A DNA stretch of 64,000 bases from CAVZLD01 sp964522605 (GTDB lineage: Bacteria > Planctomycetota > Planctomycetia > Pirellulales > Pirellulaceae): positions 1 to 64,000 of the forward strand of contig CAZFWV010000001.1 in the NCBI GenBank assembly GCA_964522605.1, in the 5' to 3' direction. Position numbers and translations under genes: made by a program. Numbering within the stretch: the stretch's first letter is position 1; each line of letters begins with the position of its first letter. Positions 57,701-64,000 of the stretch are shown piece by piece. A model generated the notes under the pieces. The model made no database searches and was not told the DNA's origin. It worked only from the letters and a program-made list of their open reading frames with translations.

Positions 57701-58422
57701 AGGTCGGCGCATTCGACGGCCTGACCCAACTGGGCCCGAACGAATTGCTGCTTTTCTCCGTCCGTGTCGAAGCCTCGGCGGAGGGGAACCTGACGTTCAC
57801 GCCGAATCCGGCCGATCAGGTGCCGCTGCATAACGTTCTGCTGTTCGATCGCCAGGATCCGGTACCGTTTGACCGCATCGAGTACGCACCGCTGACGATC
57901 GTGGTGGGAGCCAATGTCACCAACCTGCAAACCAATCCGCGAAATGCATTTGACGTCAATGATGACTTTTCCGTGTCACCGATTGATGCGCTGCTGGTGA
58001 TCAATGAACTGAACGTCAGCGCGAATGGTCAAGCAGCTCGCGATGCCGAGGCGACAGCGTCCGTCTATCTCGATGTGAGCGCCGATGGAGTCCTCTCGCC
58101 TCTGGACGCGCTGCTCGTAATCAACGAGTTAAACCGCAGCACCAGCCCCTTCCAAAACCTCCCACTCAACGCGGTTGCCGCCGCGTTGGCGGAAGGTCCC
58201 GCGGGCGAGGCCGTGTCGACGCCGGATGCGGATGAACTGCCAACCATGGCGGACTCCGTTGTGGTCGCCATCGATCTGACGGACAGTTCCCACGGAGATT
58301 CTCTGTTCTCCGATGCCGAAACCTCGCTGACCGAAACGGGACTTGCCGACGACATCGCAGGAGAATCGCTCGACGAGATCCTCGGTCTCATCGGGGACGA
58401 TGTGGCACGAGAAAGCCGCTAA
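54736..58422 (+). CDS. secreted LEPR protein, tandem paralogue of the 50989 gene product
   Basis: 1228 residues from GTG 54736; a second GTG at 54760 aligns better with the start of the upstream paralogue and has GAGAG about 10 bases before it. The domain order is identical to the 50989 product. It has export motif TLEDRHLLAFD, a propeller-like domain (PPDPVGYVGKDHYIQMVN, FMGSIAMDGDGNIALGYT), SdrD-like (WDDRDGDGIQDPGEP) and GEVED (TDYGDAPAPFPTRLSQNG). A cadherin-like repeat, a cohesin-like domain (nt about 57450-57905, TGVFAAYLDVQY) and dockerin loops (DVNDDFSVSPIDALLVINEL, DVSADGVLSPLDALLVINEL) follow, with acidic tail LDEILGLIGDDVA. The first N-domain has extra loop residues. The pair clearly arose by tandem duplication, with 126 bp between the genes. 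Confidence 0.9.
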   Translation: MKRESRTIVSRNQRFQFGSRRVLSRGHQRSRRLVGRRQGSGIRSHQYETLEDRHLLAFDAPLLNFEGQSPSASLAPPDPVGYVGKDHYIQMVNSAAGSNFTIYDKETGNIQLGPIATSSLAPANTACSQFAGGDPIVVYDQLADRWVLMEFLAPSFFTGGPDGICFYVSQTSDPTDNLWHDYYFETVNFADYPKLNVSPSAYVVTANDIDLNLFVNIPAAYAFDRERMLQGAPALAVRPPVRVAVGALEGFTFQGLAGSDLDGPAPADPNTSFLMRHRDDELHGGEPVTIDDVTLPYDPENDFLEMWEFEVDFDNGIAALNELPPIPIAEFDSNLCDLQRSCLPQPLRPDGTQPPGLDPISQIIMHRLQYRSFGTYETLVGNFTVDSNSRDQAGIRWFELRREPGDDWELYQEGIVSAEDQISRFMGSIAMDGDGNIALGYTATGRQLHPSLRYTGRLATDPLGTMPQGEHEIVRGSGSQLGFDRWGDYSAMTVDPIDDSTFFFTGEYVNGVRWATRIAAMSFDDPRPVLPTGPGREVSGVAWDDRDGDGIQDPGEPRLAGWTIYLDLNNDGRRGIAEPSAVTNEQGVYRFRDVTPGTYTVREIVQPSWVQTYPRTNNGGHVVQVFTENGPNDADFGNRLGSGSNVGTDYGDAPAPFPTRLSQNGASHTIVPGFGLGARIDGEADGQPNLTATGDDLVGDDEDGVVLLSDLIPGGRAQVQVDVRYGTKPPGLLQAWIDFDRDGAWNTPGEQIFRNLNLTEGANTLTFQVPSWAVLGETYARFRYGYESGLSFTGSSVAGEVEDYLVEVVRGGPTANDDIFSVRRNSEENELEVLANDIVRPGTGTTIVSVSSPNRGGTVRIAPDRLSLFYTPAEGFDGTETFIYTLQDQDGVTDSASVQVIVPPDLVALRLRATTEDGTPLTEVAVGEEFLLNGYVQDLRKTGATGVFAAYLDVQYPSAAATVTGPIIFGDDYENGRSGSTDQPGLIDEVGAFDGLTQLGPNELLLFSVRVEASAEGNLTFTPNPADQVPLHNVLLFDRQDPVPFDRIEYAPLTIVVGANVTNLQTNPRNAFDVNDDFSVSPIDALLVINELNVSANGQAARDAEATASVYLDVSADGVLSPLDALLVINELNRSTSPFQNLPLNAVAAALAEGPAGEAVSTPDADELPTMADSVVVAIDLTDSSHGDSLFSDAETSLTETGLADDIAGESLDEILGLIGDDVARESR

Positions 58423-58910
58423 ATGACCGATCGCGATTCTCGAGCGCCCGCTGTGCGCGGGTCTCCAACCCCGCACTCGTCAGGACCGAGGCTTGCCCTC
58501 GGGTCGGAGAGACGGTCGGCGAGGTCGGAGACCTTCGCCGAGCACGTGCCGCCTTGAGACAAGTCGGCCTACGGAAGCAGAGTCGACCGAAGCTCGCCGC
58601 CGAGAAAATCAAGAGCTTGCGTTCACCGCTGCGCACGGTGAAAGCCGTTCTCGAGTCGTTGACAGTCTCGACGCTCCAACTAGCATGAAACTTGTGACCG
58701 GATTTTTCGGTCCAAGAGTTCTCTTTGACATGCGCTGCGTGGTCCGTTTGAAGGAGCCGCGACTGACCTGCGCGCTCGTGTCGAATCCTGGAACACGCAA
58801 TGCGGCAGGGCCGCAACCCAACGGGGCGCTACCGCACCCACGGAAACGTCGCTCCCGTTGGTCGCTCGAATTCTTGGCGAGAAAACAACACTTTCACCGT
58901 TAGCAGTGCG
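58423..58910. other. 488-bp intergenic region with stem-loops
   Basis: After the 58422 stop there is a cluster of GC-rich hairpins, for example GACCGAGG (58484-58491) with CCTCGGGTC (58497-58505), and a second at about 58513-58540. They may end the upstream transcript, but no T-run follows. The last 110 bp are a dispersed element. No gene is seen. Confidence 0.55.
58801..58910 (+). repeat. 110-bp dispersed element, copy A
   Basis: By hand alignment about 90 of 110 bases match the reverse complement of 61290-61399, without indels. It opens with a small palindrome TGCGGC-AGG-GCCGCA and ends exactly at the base before ATG 58911. Confidence 0.85.
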
Positions 58911-61133
58911 ATGTATCAGACGCTCACGGCTCACAGTTTCGGCGTTCTGCGTCGAAAACGTCGACGGCTCCCTCGGAGTCGTTCGCGTTGGATCGGCCTC
59001 GAAGCCCTGGAGTCGCGCTGCCTGCTCAGCGCGACGGATCTCTCCGTTGATCTTGTGACCGAACCTCTTGCGGTATCGGCCGAAGCAGCCAGGGACTTCG
59101 GTGACGCCCCGTTTCCGTATGCCACATCTCTGAGTGACCAGGGCGCATTCCACAACCTGGGAGGCAACCTGTGGCTGGGGAATGAGGTGGACGCCGAAAC
59201 GGATGGTCAAGGCGACTGGGGTGCCAGCGGCGACGATTTCGACAACATTGGAGATGAAGACGGGATCACGTTCACGTCCCCCTTGCTGCCCGGTCAATCG
59301 GCGAAACTGAGCGCGTACGCTTCGCGCAGCGGGCGGCTTCAGGGCTGGATCGACTTCAATGCGGATGGCGACTGGGACGATGCGGGCGAGCAGATTCTGC
59401 GGGACAACTTGGTCCAATCCGGCATGAACTCGCTGTCCTTCCTCGTGCCGGCAACGGCCCCCCACGGGGTCACCTACGCACGTTTTCGTCTTTCCGATCA
59501 GATGCAGATCGGCCCCCGAGGCGAAGCTTTCAACGGAGAAGTCGAAGACTACGTCGTGCTCGTCGGCAACGACACTTCGGAGATTCCACCTCCCCAGGCC
59601 CGCGACGACCAGTTCATCGTCCTGGAAAACTCGCAGGCTAACCAACTGGACGTCCTCGACAACGATCGGCTCCCCTGGATCGGTGGACGCATTACGCAAA
59701 TTGATGCCACGAACATCCGCGGATCGGTCACCATCGGACCCGGTGGTGGCAGCCTGATTTACACGCCTTACGTTCGCGATGTCGGAGTCGAAACGCTGCG
59801 GTACGAGGTCACCAACTTGGTCGGGGAGTCTTCGATCGCCACCGTGAACATTCTGATTCTCGATGAAGTCAAGCCGCCTACCGCCGAACCGGACCATTTC
59901 GTCTTTCCCAATCAAGGAGAACGACAAGAACTGCACGTCCTGGCAAATGACCTGTCGGAAAACGGCACAATCAGGATTGCCTCCGTGAGCAAGCCAAGTG
60001 CGGGTGGAGCGATTGCCATTCAAAACGAGGGCAAAACACTCTCGTATATTCCGCCCATCGGGTTTGTGGGTCAGGAGGAGTTTTTCTACACGATTCAGGA
60101 CGCCAGTGGCCTGACGGATGAAGCACGCGTGATCGTTGACTTGCATGGAGATCAAGGTCAACTTCGATTGCGATTAGAAACCGTCTCGATCTCCGGACAA
60201 CCGATCACCAATGTGCGTCCAGGAGACACTTTCCTGTTGAATGTCCTGGCCCAGGACCTGCGTGAGACGGGGAAAGGGATCTTTGCCGCCTACTTGGATA
60301 TCGAATACAGCAGCGAGCTGGTCGTTCCCGATGGACCGCTCGTACATAGCGCAACTTACCCCCATGCCGTCTCCGGTGATCTGACACAATTGGGCCGGAT
60401 CGATGAAGCCGGTGGGACCGACGGCGTCCGTCCCTTGGGCCGCAGCGAATACTTGCTGCTGCAAGTGCCCTTCCAAGCCCTTCAGTCGGGCTCGGCGAGT
60501 TTCACGTCGGATCCGGCCGACGAGTCCCCCGTACACGACATCCTCGTTTTTGGTTCGGAGACGGCCACCGATCCGGCAGCCGTTGAGTTCGGCGCGACAA
60601 GACTTCGCGTTGTCCAATTCACGAATGACTCCCGTCCGAATGATGTGGATACGAACCAAGTCGTCGCTCCGTTGGATGCGCTGCTGGTCATCAATGAACT
60701 GAATGCGAATGGGCCGCGCCAGCTGGCGATGAACCTGCCGTGGGACGCGATTCCACAGCATGCGGTGGATGTCAATCGAGACGGGTACGTGTCACCGCTG
60801 GATGCACTGCAGATCATTAACGAGCTCAATGCTGCCAAGCTGCCGCAAACATCCACAGATGAAACCGTCGGCGCGCTCCCGTCGGGAGTCGGGCTGCCCA
60901 TCGACGAACGTCTCGACGATTCCCCTCCAGGCGAAGCAACCGAGGAACTCGGTGAATCCGATTCGAAATCATCGGTCGAAGAGGCGACAAATCAACCGGT
61001 GGCGTTGGACCCATTCGACGTGGGGAGCATTGAGAGCTTCTTCTCCAGCTATGACGAATCGCACAGCAACGATTCGGCGGAAGAAGGCACCGCGGAGGAT
61101 CTCGGCGTCATCCTGGAACATCAGGACGAATAG
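58911..61133 (+). CDS. secreted LEPR protein: GEVED, cadherin-like, cohesin-like and dockerin domains
   Basis: 740 residues from ATG 58911. An in-frame ATG at 58800 exists, but the extra 37 codons are the dispersed repeat and read through non-coding sequence, so it was rejected. The export motif ALESRCLLSA follows an Arg-rich stretch. Domains in order: GEVED (RDFGDAPFPYATSLSDQG to GEVEDYVVLV), two cadherin-like repeats (ARDDQFIVLENS, AEPDHFVFPNQ), a cohesin-like domain (nt about 60160-60620, KGIFAAYLDIEYSSEL), and dockerin loops (DTNQVVAPLDALLVINEL, lacking some calcium ligands, and DVNRDGYVSPLDALQIINEL). A 95-residue acidic tail ends the protein. It is a shortened relative of the two preceding genes, without the propeller and SdrD-like parts, and is flanked by inverted copies of the 110-bp element. 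Confidence 0.9.
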   Translation: MYQTLTAHSFGVLRRKRRRLPRSRSRWIGLEALESRCLLSATDLSVDLVTEPLAVSAEAARDFGDAPFPYATSLSDQGAFHNLGGNLWLGNEVDAETDGQGDWGASGDDFDNIGDEDGITFTSPLLPGQSAKLSAYASRSGRLQGWIDFNADGDWDDAGEQILRDNLVQSGMNSLSFLVPATAPHGVTYARFRLSDQMQIGPRGEAFNGEVEDYVVLVGNDTSEIPPPQARDDQFIVLENSQANQLDVLDNDRLPWIGGRITQIDATNIRGSVTIGPGGGSLIYTPYVRDVGVETLRYEVTNLVGESSIATVNILILDEVKPPTAEPDHFVFPNQGERQELHVLANDLSENGTIRIASVSKPSAGGAIAIQNEGKTLSYIPPIGFVGQEEFFYTIQDASGLTDEARVIVDLHGDQGQLRLRLETVSISGQPITNVRPGDTFLLNVLAQDLRETGKGIFAAYLDIEYSSELVVPDGPLVHSATYPHAVSGDLTQLGRIDEAGGTDGVRPLGRSEYLLLQVPFQALQSGSASFTSDPADESPVHDILVFGSETATDPAAVEFGATRLRVVQFTNDSRPNDVDTNQVVAPLDALLVINELNANGPRQLAMNLPWDAIPQHAVDVNRDGYVSPLDALQIINELNAAKLPQTSTDETVGALPSGVGLPIDERLDDSPPGEATEELGESDSKSSVEEATNQPVALDPFDVGSIESFFSSYDESHSNDSAEEGTAEDLGVILEHQDE

Positions 61134-61440
61134 GCGCGACCGACGCCCAGGCGGTCGGATCGGTCACGCTTGATCGATGAATCACAGGAAACACCAAGGT
61201 TACAGAGCCGAAGTCCGCAGGCTCAAGTACGTCCTCCGGTTGGAATCTTACCGCCTCTCACAGCTCCGCTCTGCGTCCTCGGTGTTCCCTGCTCTGCTAT
61301 TTGCGAAAATGTTGTTCTCTCGCCAAGAAATCGAGCGACCAACGGAAGCGACTCTCACCCGGGTGCGATAGCACCCCGTTCGGTAGCGGCCCTGCCGCAC
61401 TGTGATTCGATTTCCGTTCGCTCAATCGGCGTGAACGTCT
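61134..61440. other. 307-bp convergent intergenic region
   Basis: It lies between the ends of the 58911 and 61441 genes. It holds copy B of the dispersed element and no gene. Confidence 0.65.
61290..61399 (-). repeat. 110-bp dispersed element, copy B (inverted relative to copy A)
   Basis: The reverse complement matches 58801-58910 without gaps. The first 90 bases have about 13 mismatches, and divergence is concentrated in the last 20. Confidence 0.85.
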
Positions 61441-61833
61441 TCAGGACGCCGTAGGGCCTCCGGAACCTCGCTGCAGACGCCGCTGAATGTCGGTCTCCAA
61501 CACGCCGAACGCCGCTTCATGACGCTGGACCGCCATCGAGAGCGCGCCCAGGAGACGCTTGGCCGTGAAGAAGTTCACGATCAAACGCTGCTGAATCTTG
61601 ATCGGCTCCTTGGGAACTCCCATCGGCTGGTTGTTCAGGCCAAAATCAATAATCAGTTCTTCCGGCGAACCGGTGACGCGGCAGAAATTCGCGTAGCAAC
61701 TGATCACGTGTGAGTCGTCGATCTCGACCTGTTGAGGCGCCGGGCGTGCCGGCTGAGCCTGAGCGCTTTCGGCTGCCGCTGCGGGTGCGGCCGTTTCACC
61801 AGCCTTCTCTTCCGGTTTGTCAGACTTTGCCAT
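61441..61833 (-). CDS. DUF3467 family protein
   Basis: 130 residues. AAGGAG (within 61843-61849 on the complementary strand) lies about 9 bases before the ATG. A 35-residue Ala/Pro/Glu-rich N-terminus is followed by the DUF3467 core: CYANFCRVTGSPEELIIDFG, then IQQRLIVNFFTAKRLLGALSMA and HEAAFGVLE. The family is small, soluble and of unknown function; it is widespread in bacteria as a single-domain protein. It is convergent with the 58911 gene and shows no operon partner here. Confidence 0.88.
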   Translation of the reverse strand: MAKSDKPEEKAGETAAPAAAAESAQAQPARPAPQQVEIDDSHVISCYANFCRVTGSPEELIIDFGLNNQPMGVPKEPIKIQQRLIVNFFTAKRLLGALSMAVQRHEAAFGVLETDIQRRLQRGSGGPTAS

Positions 61834-62395
61834 TTTCCGATTCTCCTTTCAGCGTCCTTCGCATCGTAAGCAACAATATAGACCTCGTGCGCCAGCAACT
61901 CCCAGAACCGGTTCCCCAGCGGAAGATGACCAGGCAGTCACCGATCCGAAGGAGTGTAACAAAAAGCCGGTCGCGATGCTGCCCCCCTGCGCGCAACGCT
62001 TTGATGCATTTCGGTCGTCGAACACGTGAGATTCGGATCGCAGTTTCAGGCCTCTCAACGTCTCACCGCTTCGGCCACATTCGGGGCTCGGCGGAATCCA
62101 GCCACTCGAATTCTCAACGGCAACGTCCGGCGAAGCGTGATGAGATTTCCGATCGATCCTGAGCGTCCTTTGCGTCCGAGACGACGGTGCTGGCTTGCGA
62201 CCACCTGTTCCGGTCGCGATAATCCACGAACAGACCGCCGCTCCGACAACACCAGCCTGCCTGGGAACGAAGACATTCGTTCGCCCCGAAGATCGATCCG
62301 GAAGCGGCAGTTTCCACGAATGAGTCTCTTGCGGGTGTGGCATTCGTTCGCCATTCCGAAGGGCATGGTTTTCTTCGATTATCGATGGAGTCACG
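61834..62395. other. 562-bp divergent intergenic region
   Basis: It is upstream of both the DUF3467 and dehydrogenase genes. It contains a diverged relative of the 48378-48432 repeat at about 62024-62078 (CGTGAGA, TTCGGATCG, then GTCTCAC and CTTCGGC). Frames here read through that repeat and look non-coding. Confidence 0.55.
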
Positions 62396-63427
62396 ATGCG
62401 AACCATCGTGTTGCAGGAACCCCGACATTTGATCCCCGCGGAGATCCCCGAGCCGCAGGCGCCGGGCCCGGACGAGGCGCTCGTGCGCGTTCATCGGGTC
62501 GGAATCTGCGGCACAGACATTTCGGGGTATCTGGGCAAGATGCCGTTCTACAGCTACCCCAGGATTCCGGGACACGAATTAGGGGTGGAAGTGGTCGCGG
62601 TGGGCAGCGAAGTCGAGAACGTACGGCCGGGGGACCGCTGTTCGGTCGAGCCCTACATCAACAATCCGCAAAGTTTTGCCAGTCTCCGCGGATCCCCCAA
62701 CTGTTGCAACGATTTGCGCGTACTGGGCGTCCATACGGATGGCGGCATGCGGCCCTATTTTCTCGTTCCGGCTCGAAAGCTGCATCCTTCCCAAAAACTC
62801 ACGATGGAGCAACTGGCTCTCGTGGAGACGCTGGGAATTGGCTGCCATGCCGTGAACCGTGCGGCTCCCCAGGCGGGTGAATTCCTGTTGGTCATTGGCG
62901 CCGGACCGATCGGTTTATCCGTGATTGAGTTTGCGCGGTTGGCTGGTGTTCAGACGATCGTGATGGATCTTAACGAGCAACGATTGGAATTCTGTCGCCA
63001 GATCATGGGCGTGCCGCACACGGTGCACTTCCGCGGGGACCAGCAGGAAGCCGACCGACTACGAGAGATCGCGGACGGACATTTGCCCACGATCGTGATT
63101 GACGCAACGGGCAGCCCCGAATCGATGTCGCATGCGCTGCAGTACGTCGAACACACGGGAAGGCTGGTTTACGTGGGAATCACAAGCCAGGAGATTCACT
63201 TTTCTCACCGCGTATTTCATGCGCCGGAAATGACGTTGCTGGCATCGCGCAACTCTCTACCGGCGGACTTTCGCCGAATCATCCAGTTGATCGAGACCGA
63301 GCAACTCGACACGCGTCCCTGGATCACTCACCGCACGGATTTTGATCACCTGATTGACGAATTTGAATCTTACACTGAGCCCTCGACCGGCGTCATAAAA
63401 GCCATCGTGGAAGTACCCGATTCATGA
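62396..63427 (+). CDS. zinc-type medium-chain alcohol/sugar dehydrogenase
   Basis: 343 residues; GGAG lies 6 bases before the ATG. This is the medium-chain dehydrogenase fold: catalytic zinc ligands in VGICGTD and PGHE, the Glu in LVETLGIGCHAV, and the NAD-binding glycine motif VIGAGPIGLSVIEFARLAG followed by MDLNEQRLE (Asp suggests NAD). The four-cysteine structural zinc lobe is reduced to PNCC, as in dehydrogenases of sugar acids such as the galactonate/RspB-like group. It probably oxidises a secondary hydroxyl of a sugar or sugar acid in the cytoplasm. Its stop overlaps the next start by 4 bases (ATGA), so the two steps are coupled. Confidence 0.9.
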   Translation: MRTIVLQEPRHLIPAEIPEPQAPGPDEALVRVHRVGICGTDISGYLGKMPFYSYPRIPGHELGVEVVAVGSEVENVRPGDRCSVEPYINNPQSFASLRGSPNCCNDLRVLGVHTDGGMRPYFLVPARKLHPSQKLTMEQLALVETLGIGCHAVNRAAPQAGEFLLVIGAGPIGLSVIEFARLAGVQTIVMDLNEQRLEFCRQIMGVPHTVHFRGDQQEADRLREIADGHLPTIVIDATGSPESMSHALQYVEHTGRLVYVGITSQEIHFSHRVFHAPEMTLLASRNSLPADFRRIIQLIETEQLDTRPWITHRTDFDHLIDEFESYTEPSTGVIKAIVEVPDS

Positions 63428-64000
63428 AGTCCTGTGTCACGATCAGCCTGGTGCCTGAGGCTCGCGGCGGCCCGTTCGTCTTCTGGGACGATCTGGTGGC
63501 GTCCTGTCGTCATGCGGAGGAGTGTGGCTTTGACGCCATCGAACTGTTCCCCCCGGCAGCGGACGCCATCGATCAACGCCAACTCGCGGGTCTGCTGGAG
63601 CAGCATCAACTGCGTTTGGCGGCCGTGGGAACCGGCGCCGGTTGGGTCCGCCACCGATTGACGCTGACGGACGTTCAATCAGATCGCCGCGCCGATGCGA
63701 TTGGCTTTGTGCGTCAGATCATCGATTTTGCCGGGCGATTTGGCGCGTCGGCGATCATTGGATCGATGCAAGGACGCTGGACCGATCAGGTGAATCATGA
63801 AACTGCGCGAGATCACTTGAGCCGCGCCTTGGAACAGCTCGCAACGTTTGCGCTGGACTATAACGTTCCGCTCATCTATGAGCCGCTGAACCGGTACGAG
63901 ACCAATCTGTGCAACCGGTTGGCCGACGGCGTCGAGTTCTTGCGTGGTCTTGCGACGAAGAATGTCGTCTTGTTGGCAGATCTTTTCCACATGAACATCG
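63424..64000 (+). CDS. sugar phosphate isomerase/epimerase (xylose isomerase-like TIM barrel), C-terminus cut off
   Basis: 192 residues are visible before the window ends. The ATG overlaps the dehydrogenase stop (ATGA at 63424-63427). TIM-barrel AP-endonuclease-2/ketose epimerase features are AEECGFDAIELFPP, IIGSMQGRW, VPLIYEPLNRYETN with the metal-binding Glu, and LLADLFHMNI at the edge. EPLNRYET and the FHMN segment are typical of ketose 3-epimerases. With the dehydrogenase it would form an oxidation/epimerisation step in breakdown of an uncommon sugar. The exact sugar is not shown. Confidence 0.88.
   Translation, partial: MKSCVTISLVPEARGGPFVFWDDLVASCRHAEECGFDAIELFPPAADAIDQRQLAGLLEQHQLRLAAVGTGAGWVRHRLTLTDVQSDRRADAIGFVRQIIDFAGRFGASAIIGSMQGRWTDQVNHETARDHLSRALEQLATFALDYNVPLIYEPLNRYETNLCNRLADGVEFLRGLATKNVVLLADLFHMNI

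Noticed and set aside
58680..60161. Long open frame (493 codons) on the minus strand across the 58911 gene
   Set aside because: It is antisense to a gene with clear GEVED, cadherin-like and cohesin-like domains, and its own translation has no recognisable domain; it is an effect of GC-rich codon use.
61849..62406. 185-codon minus-strand frame upstream of the DUF3467 gene
   Set aside because: It reads through a dispersed repeat and overlaps the dehydrogenase start; no domain is recognised.

Overview
The window looks like chromosomal DNA of a Planctomycetota bacterium, most likely a Pirellulales-type lineage. The basis is the protein content: six very large secreted proteins carry the planctomycete LEPR-type N-terminal export motif (variants LEPRTLLA, LEDRVLLA, LESRTLLA, LEDRRLLA, LEDRHLLA, LESRCLLSA). 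There is also a BBP7-type outer-membrane barrel, a PEP-CTERM protein, an FGly-type sulfatase and a kinase fused to a tubulin-like GTPase. The sequence has two 100-N assembly gaps (3980-4079 and 41608-41707). I see no rRNA, tRNA, CRISPR array, transposase or phage gene.

Layout. 1-1418: 5' part of polA on the minus strand. 1612-5526: a plus-strand run of gamma-glutamyltransferase-family enzyme, SMP-30/gluconolactonase-like protein (interrupted by a gap) and MBL-fold hydrolase; the first two have Tat-type signals. 5581-11908: a signalling locus with a Ser/Thr kinase/tubulin-like fusion and an AAA+ ATPase in tandem on the minus strand, and a divergent FHA-EAL protein. 11932-17210: a minus-strand FG-GAP/alpha-beta hydrolase fusion, then a sulfatase and a PEP-CTERM protein with dockerin-like repeats on the plus strand. 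17230-22638: a secreted protein with lamin-tail, CotH-kinase and dockerin domains. 22673-27661: a probable operon of a TctC-TctB fusion, TctA, a secreted propeller-like protein and a small conserved protein.

27955-61133 is dominated by the cell-surface inventory: a 4255-residue minus-strand protein with two zincin-like motifs, a WxPGxW-repeat protein with a Ser/Arg-rich repeat tail, and a BBP7 barrel. With them are four related proteins (starts at 47896 minus, and 50989, 54736 and 58911 plus) that share a cohesin-like domain together with paired dockerin-type calcium loops. 61441-64000: a DUF3467 protein, then a sugar-type alcohol dehydrogenase overlapping a TIM-barrel sugar epimerase by 4 bases; the epimerase runs off the window.

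Two candidate systems stand out. The first is the cohesin-like/dockerin family, in which both presumed partners of a calcium-dependent pair sit on the same polypeptides, suggesting a self-assembling surface matrix. The second is the kinase-tubulin fusion with its AAA+ partner and an FHA-EAL reader, in a phylum where many members lack FtsZ. Non-coding structure includes a 110-bp element in inverted copies flanking the 58911 gene, a perfect 27-bp inverted repeat between convergent genes, and a hairpin covering the likely ribosome site of the kinase-tubulin gene. Functions are inferred from motifs read by eye; no database search was run.
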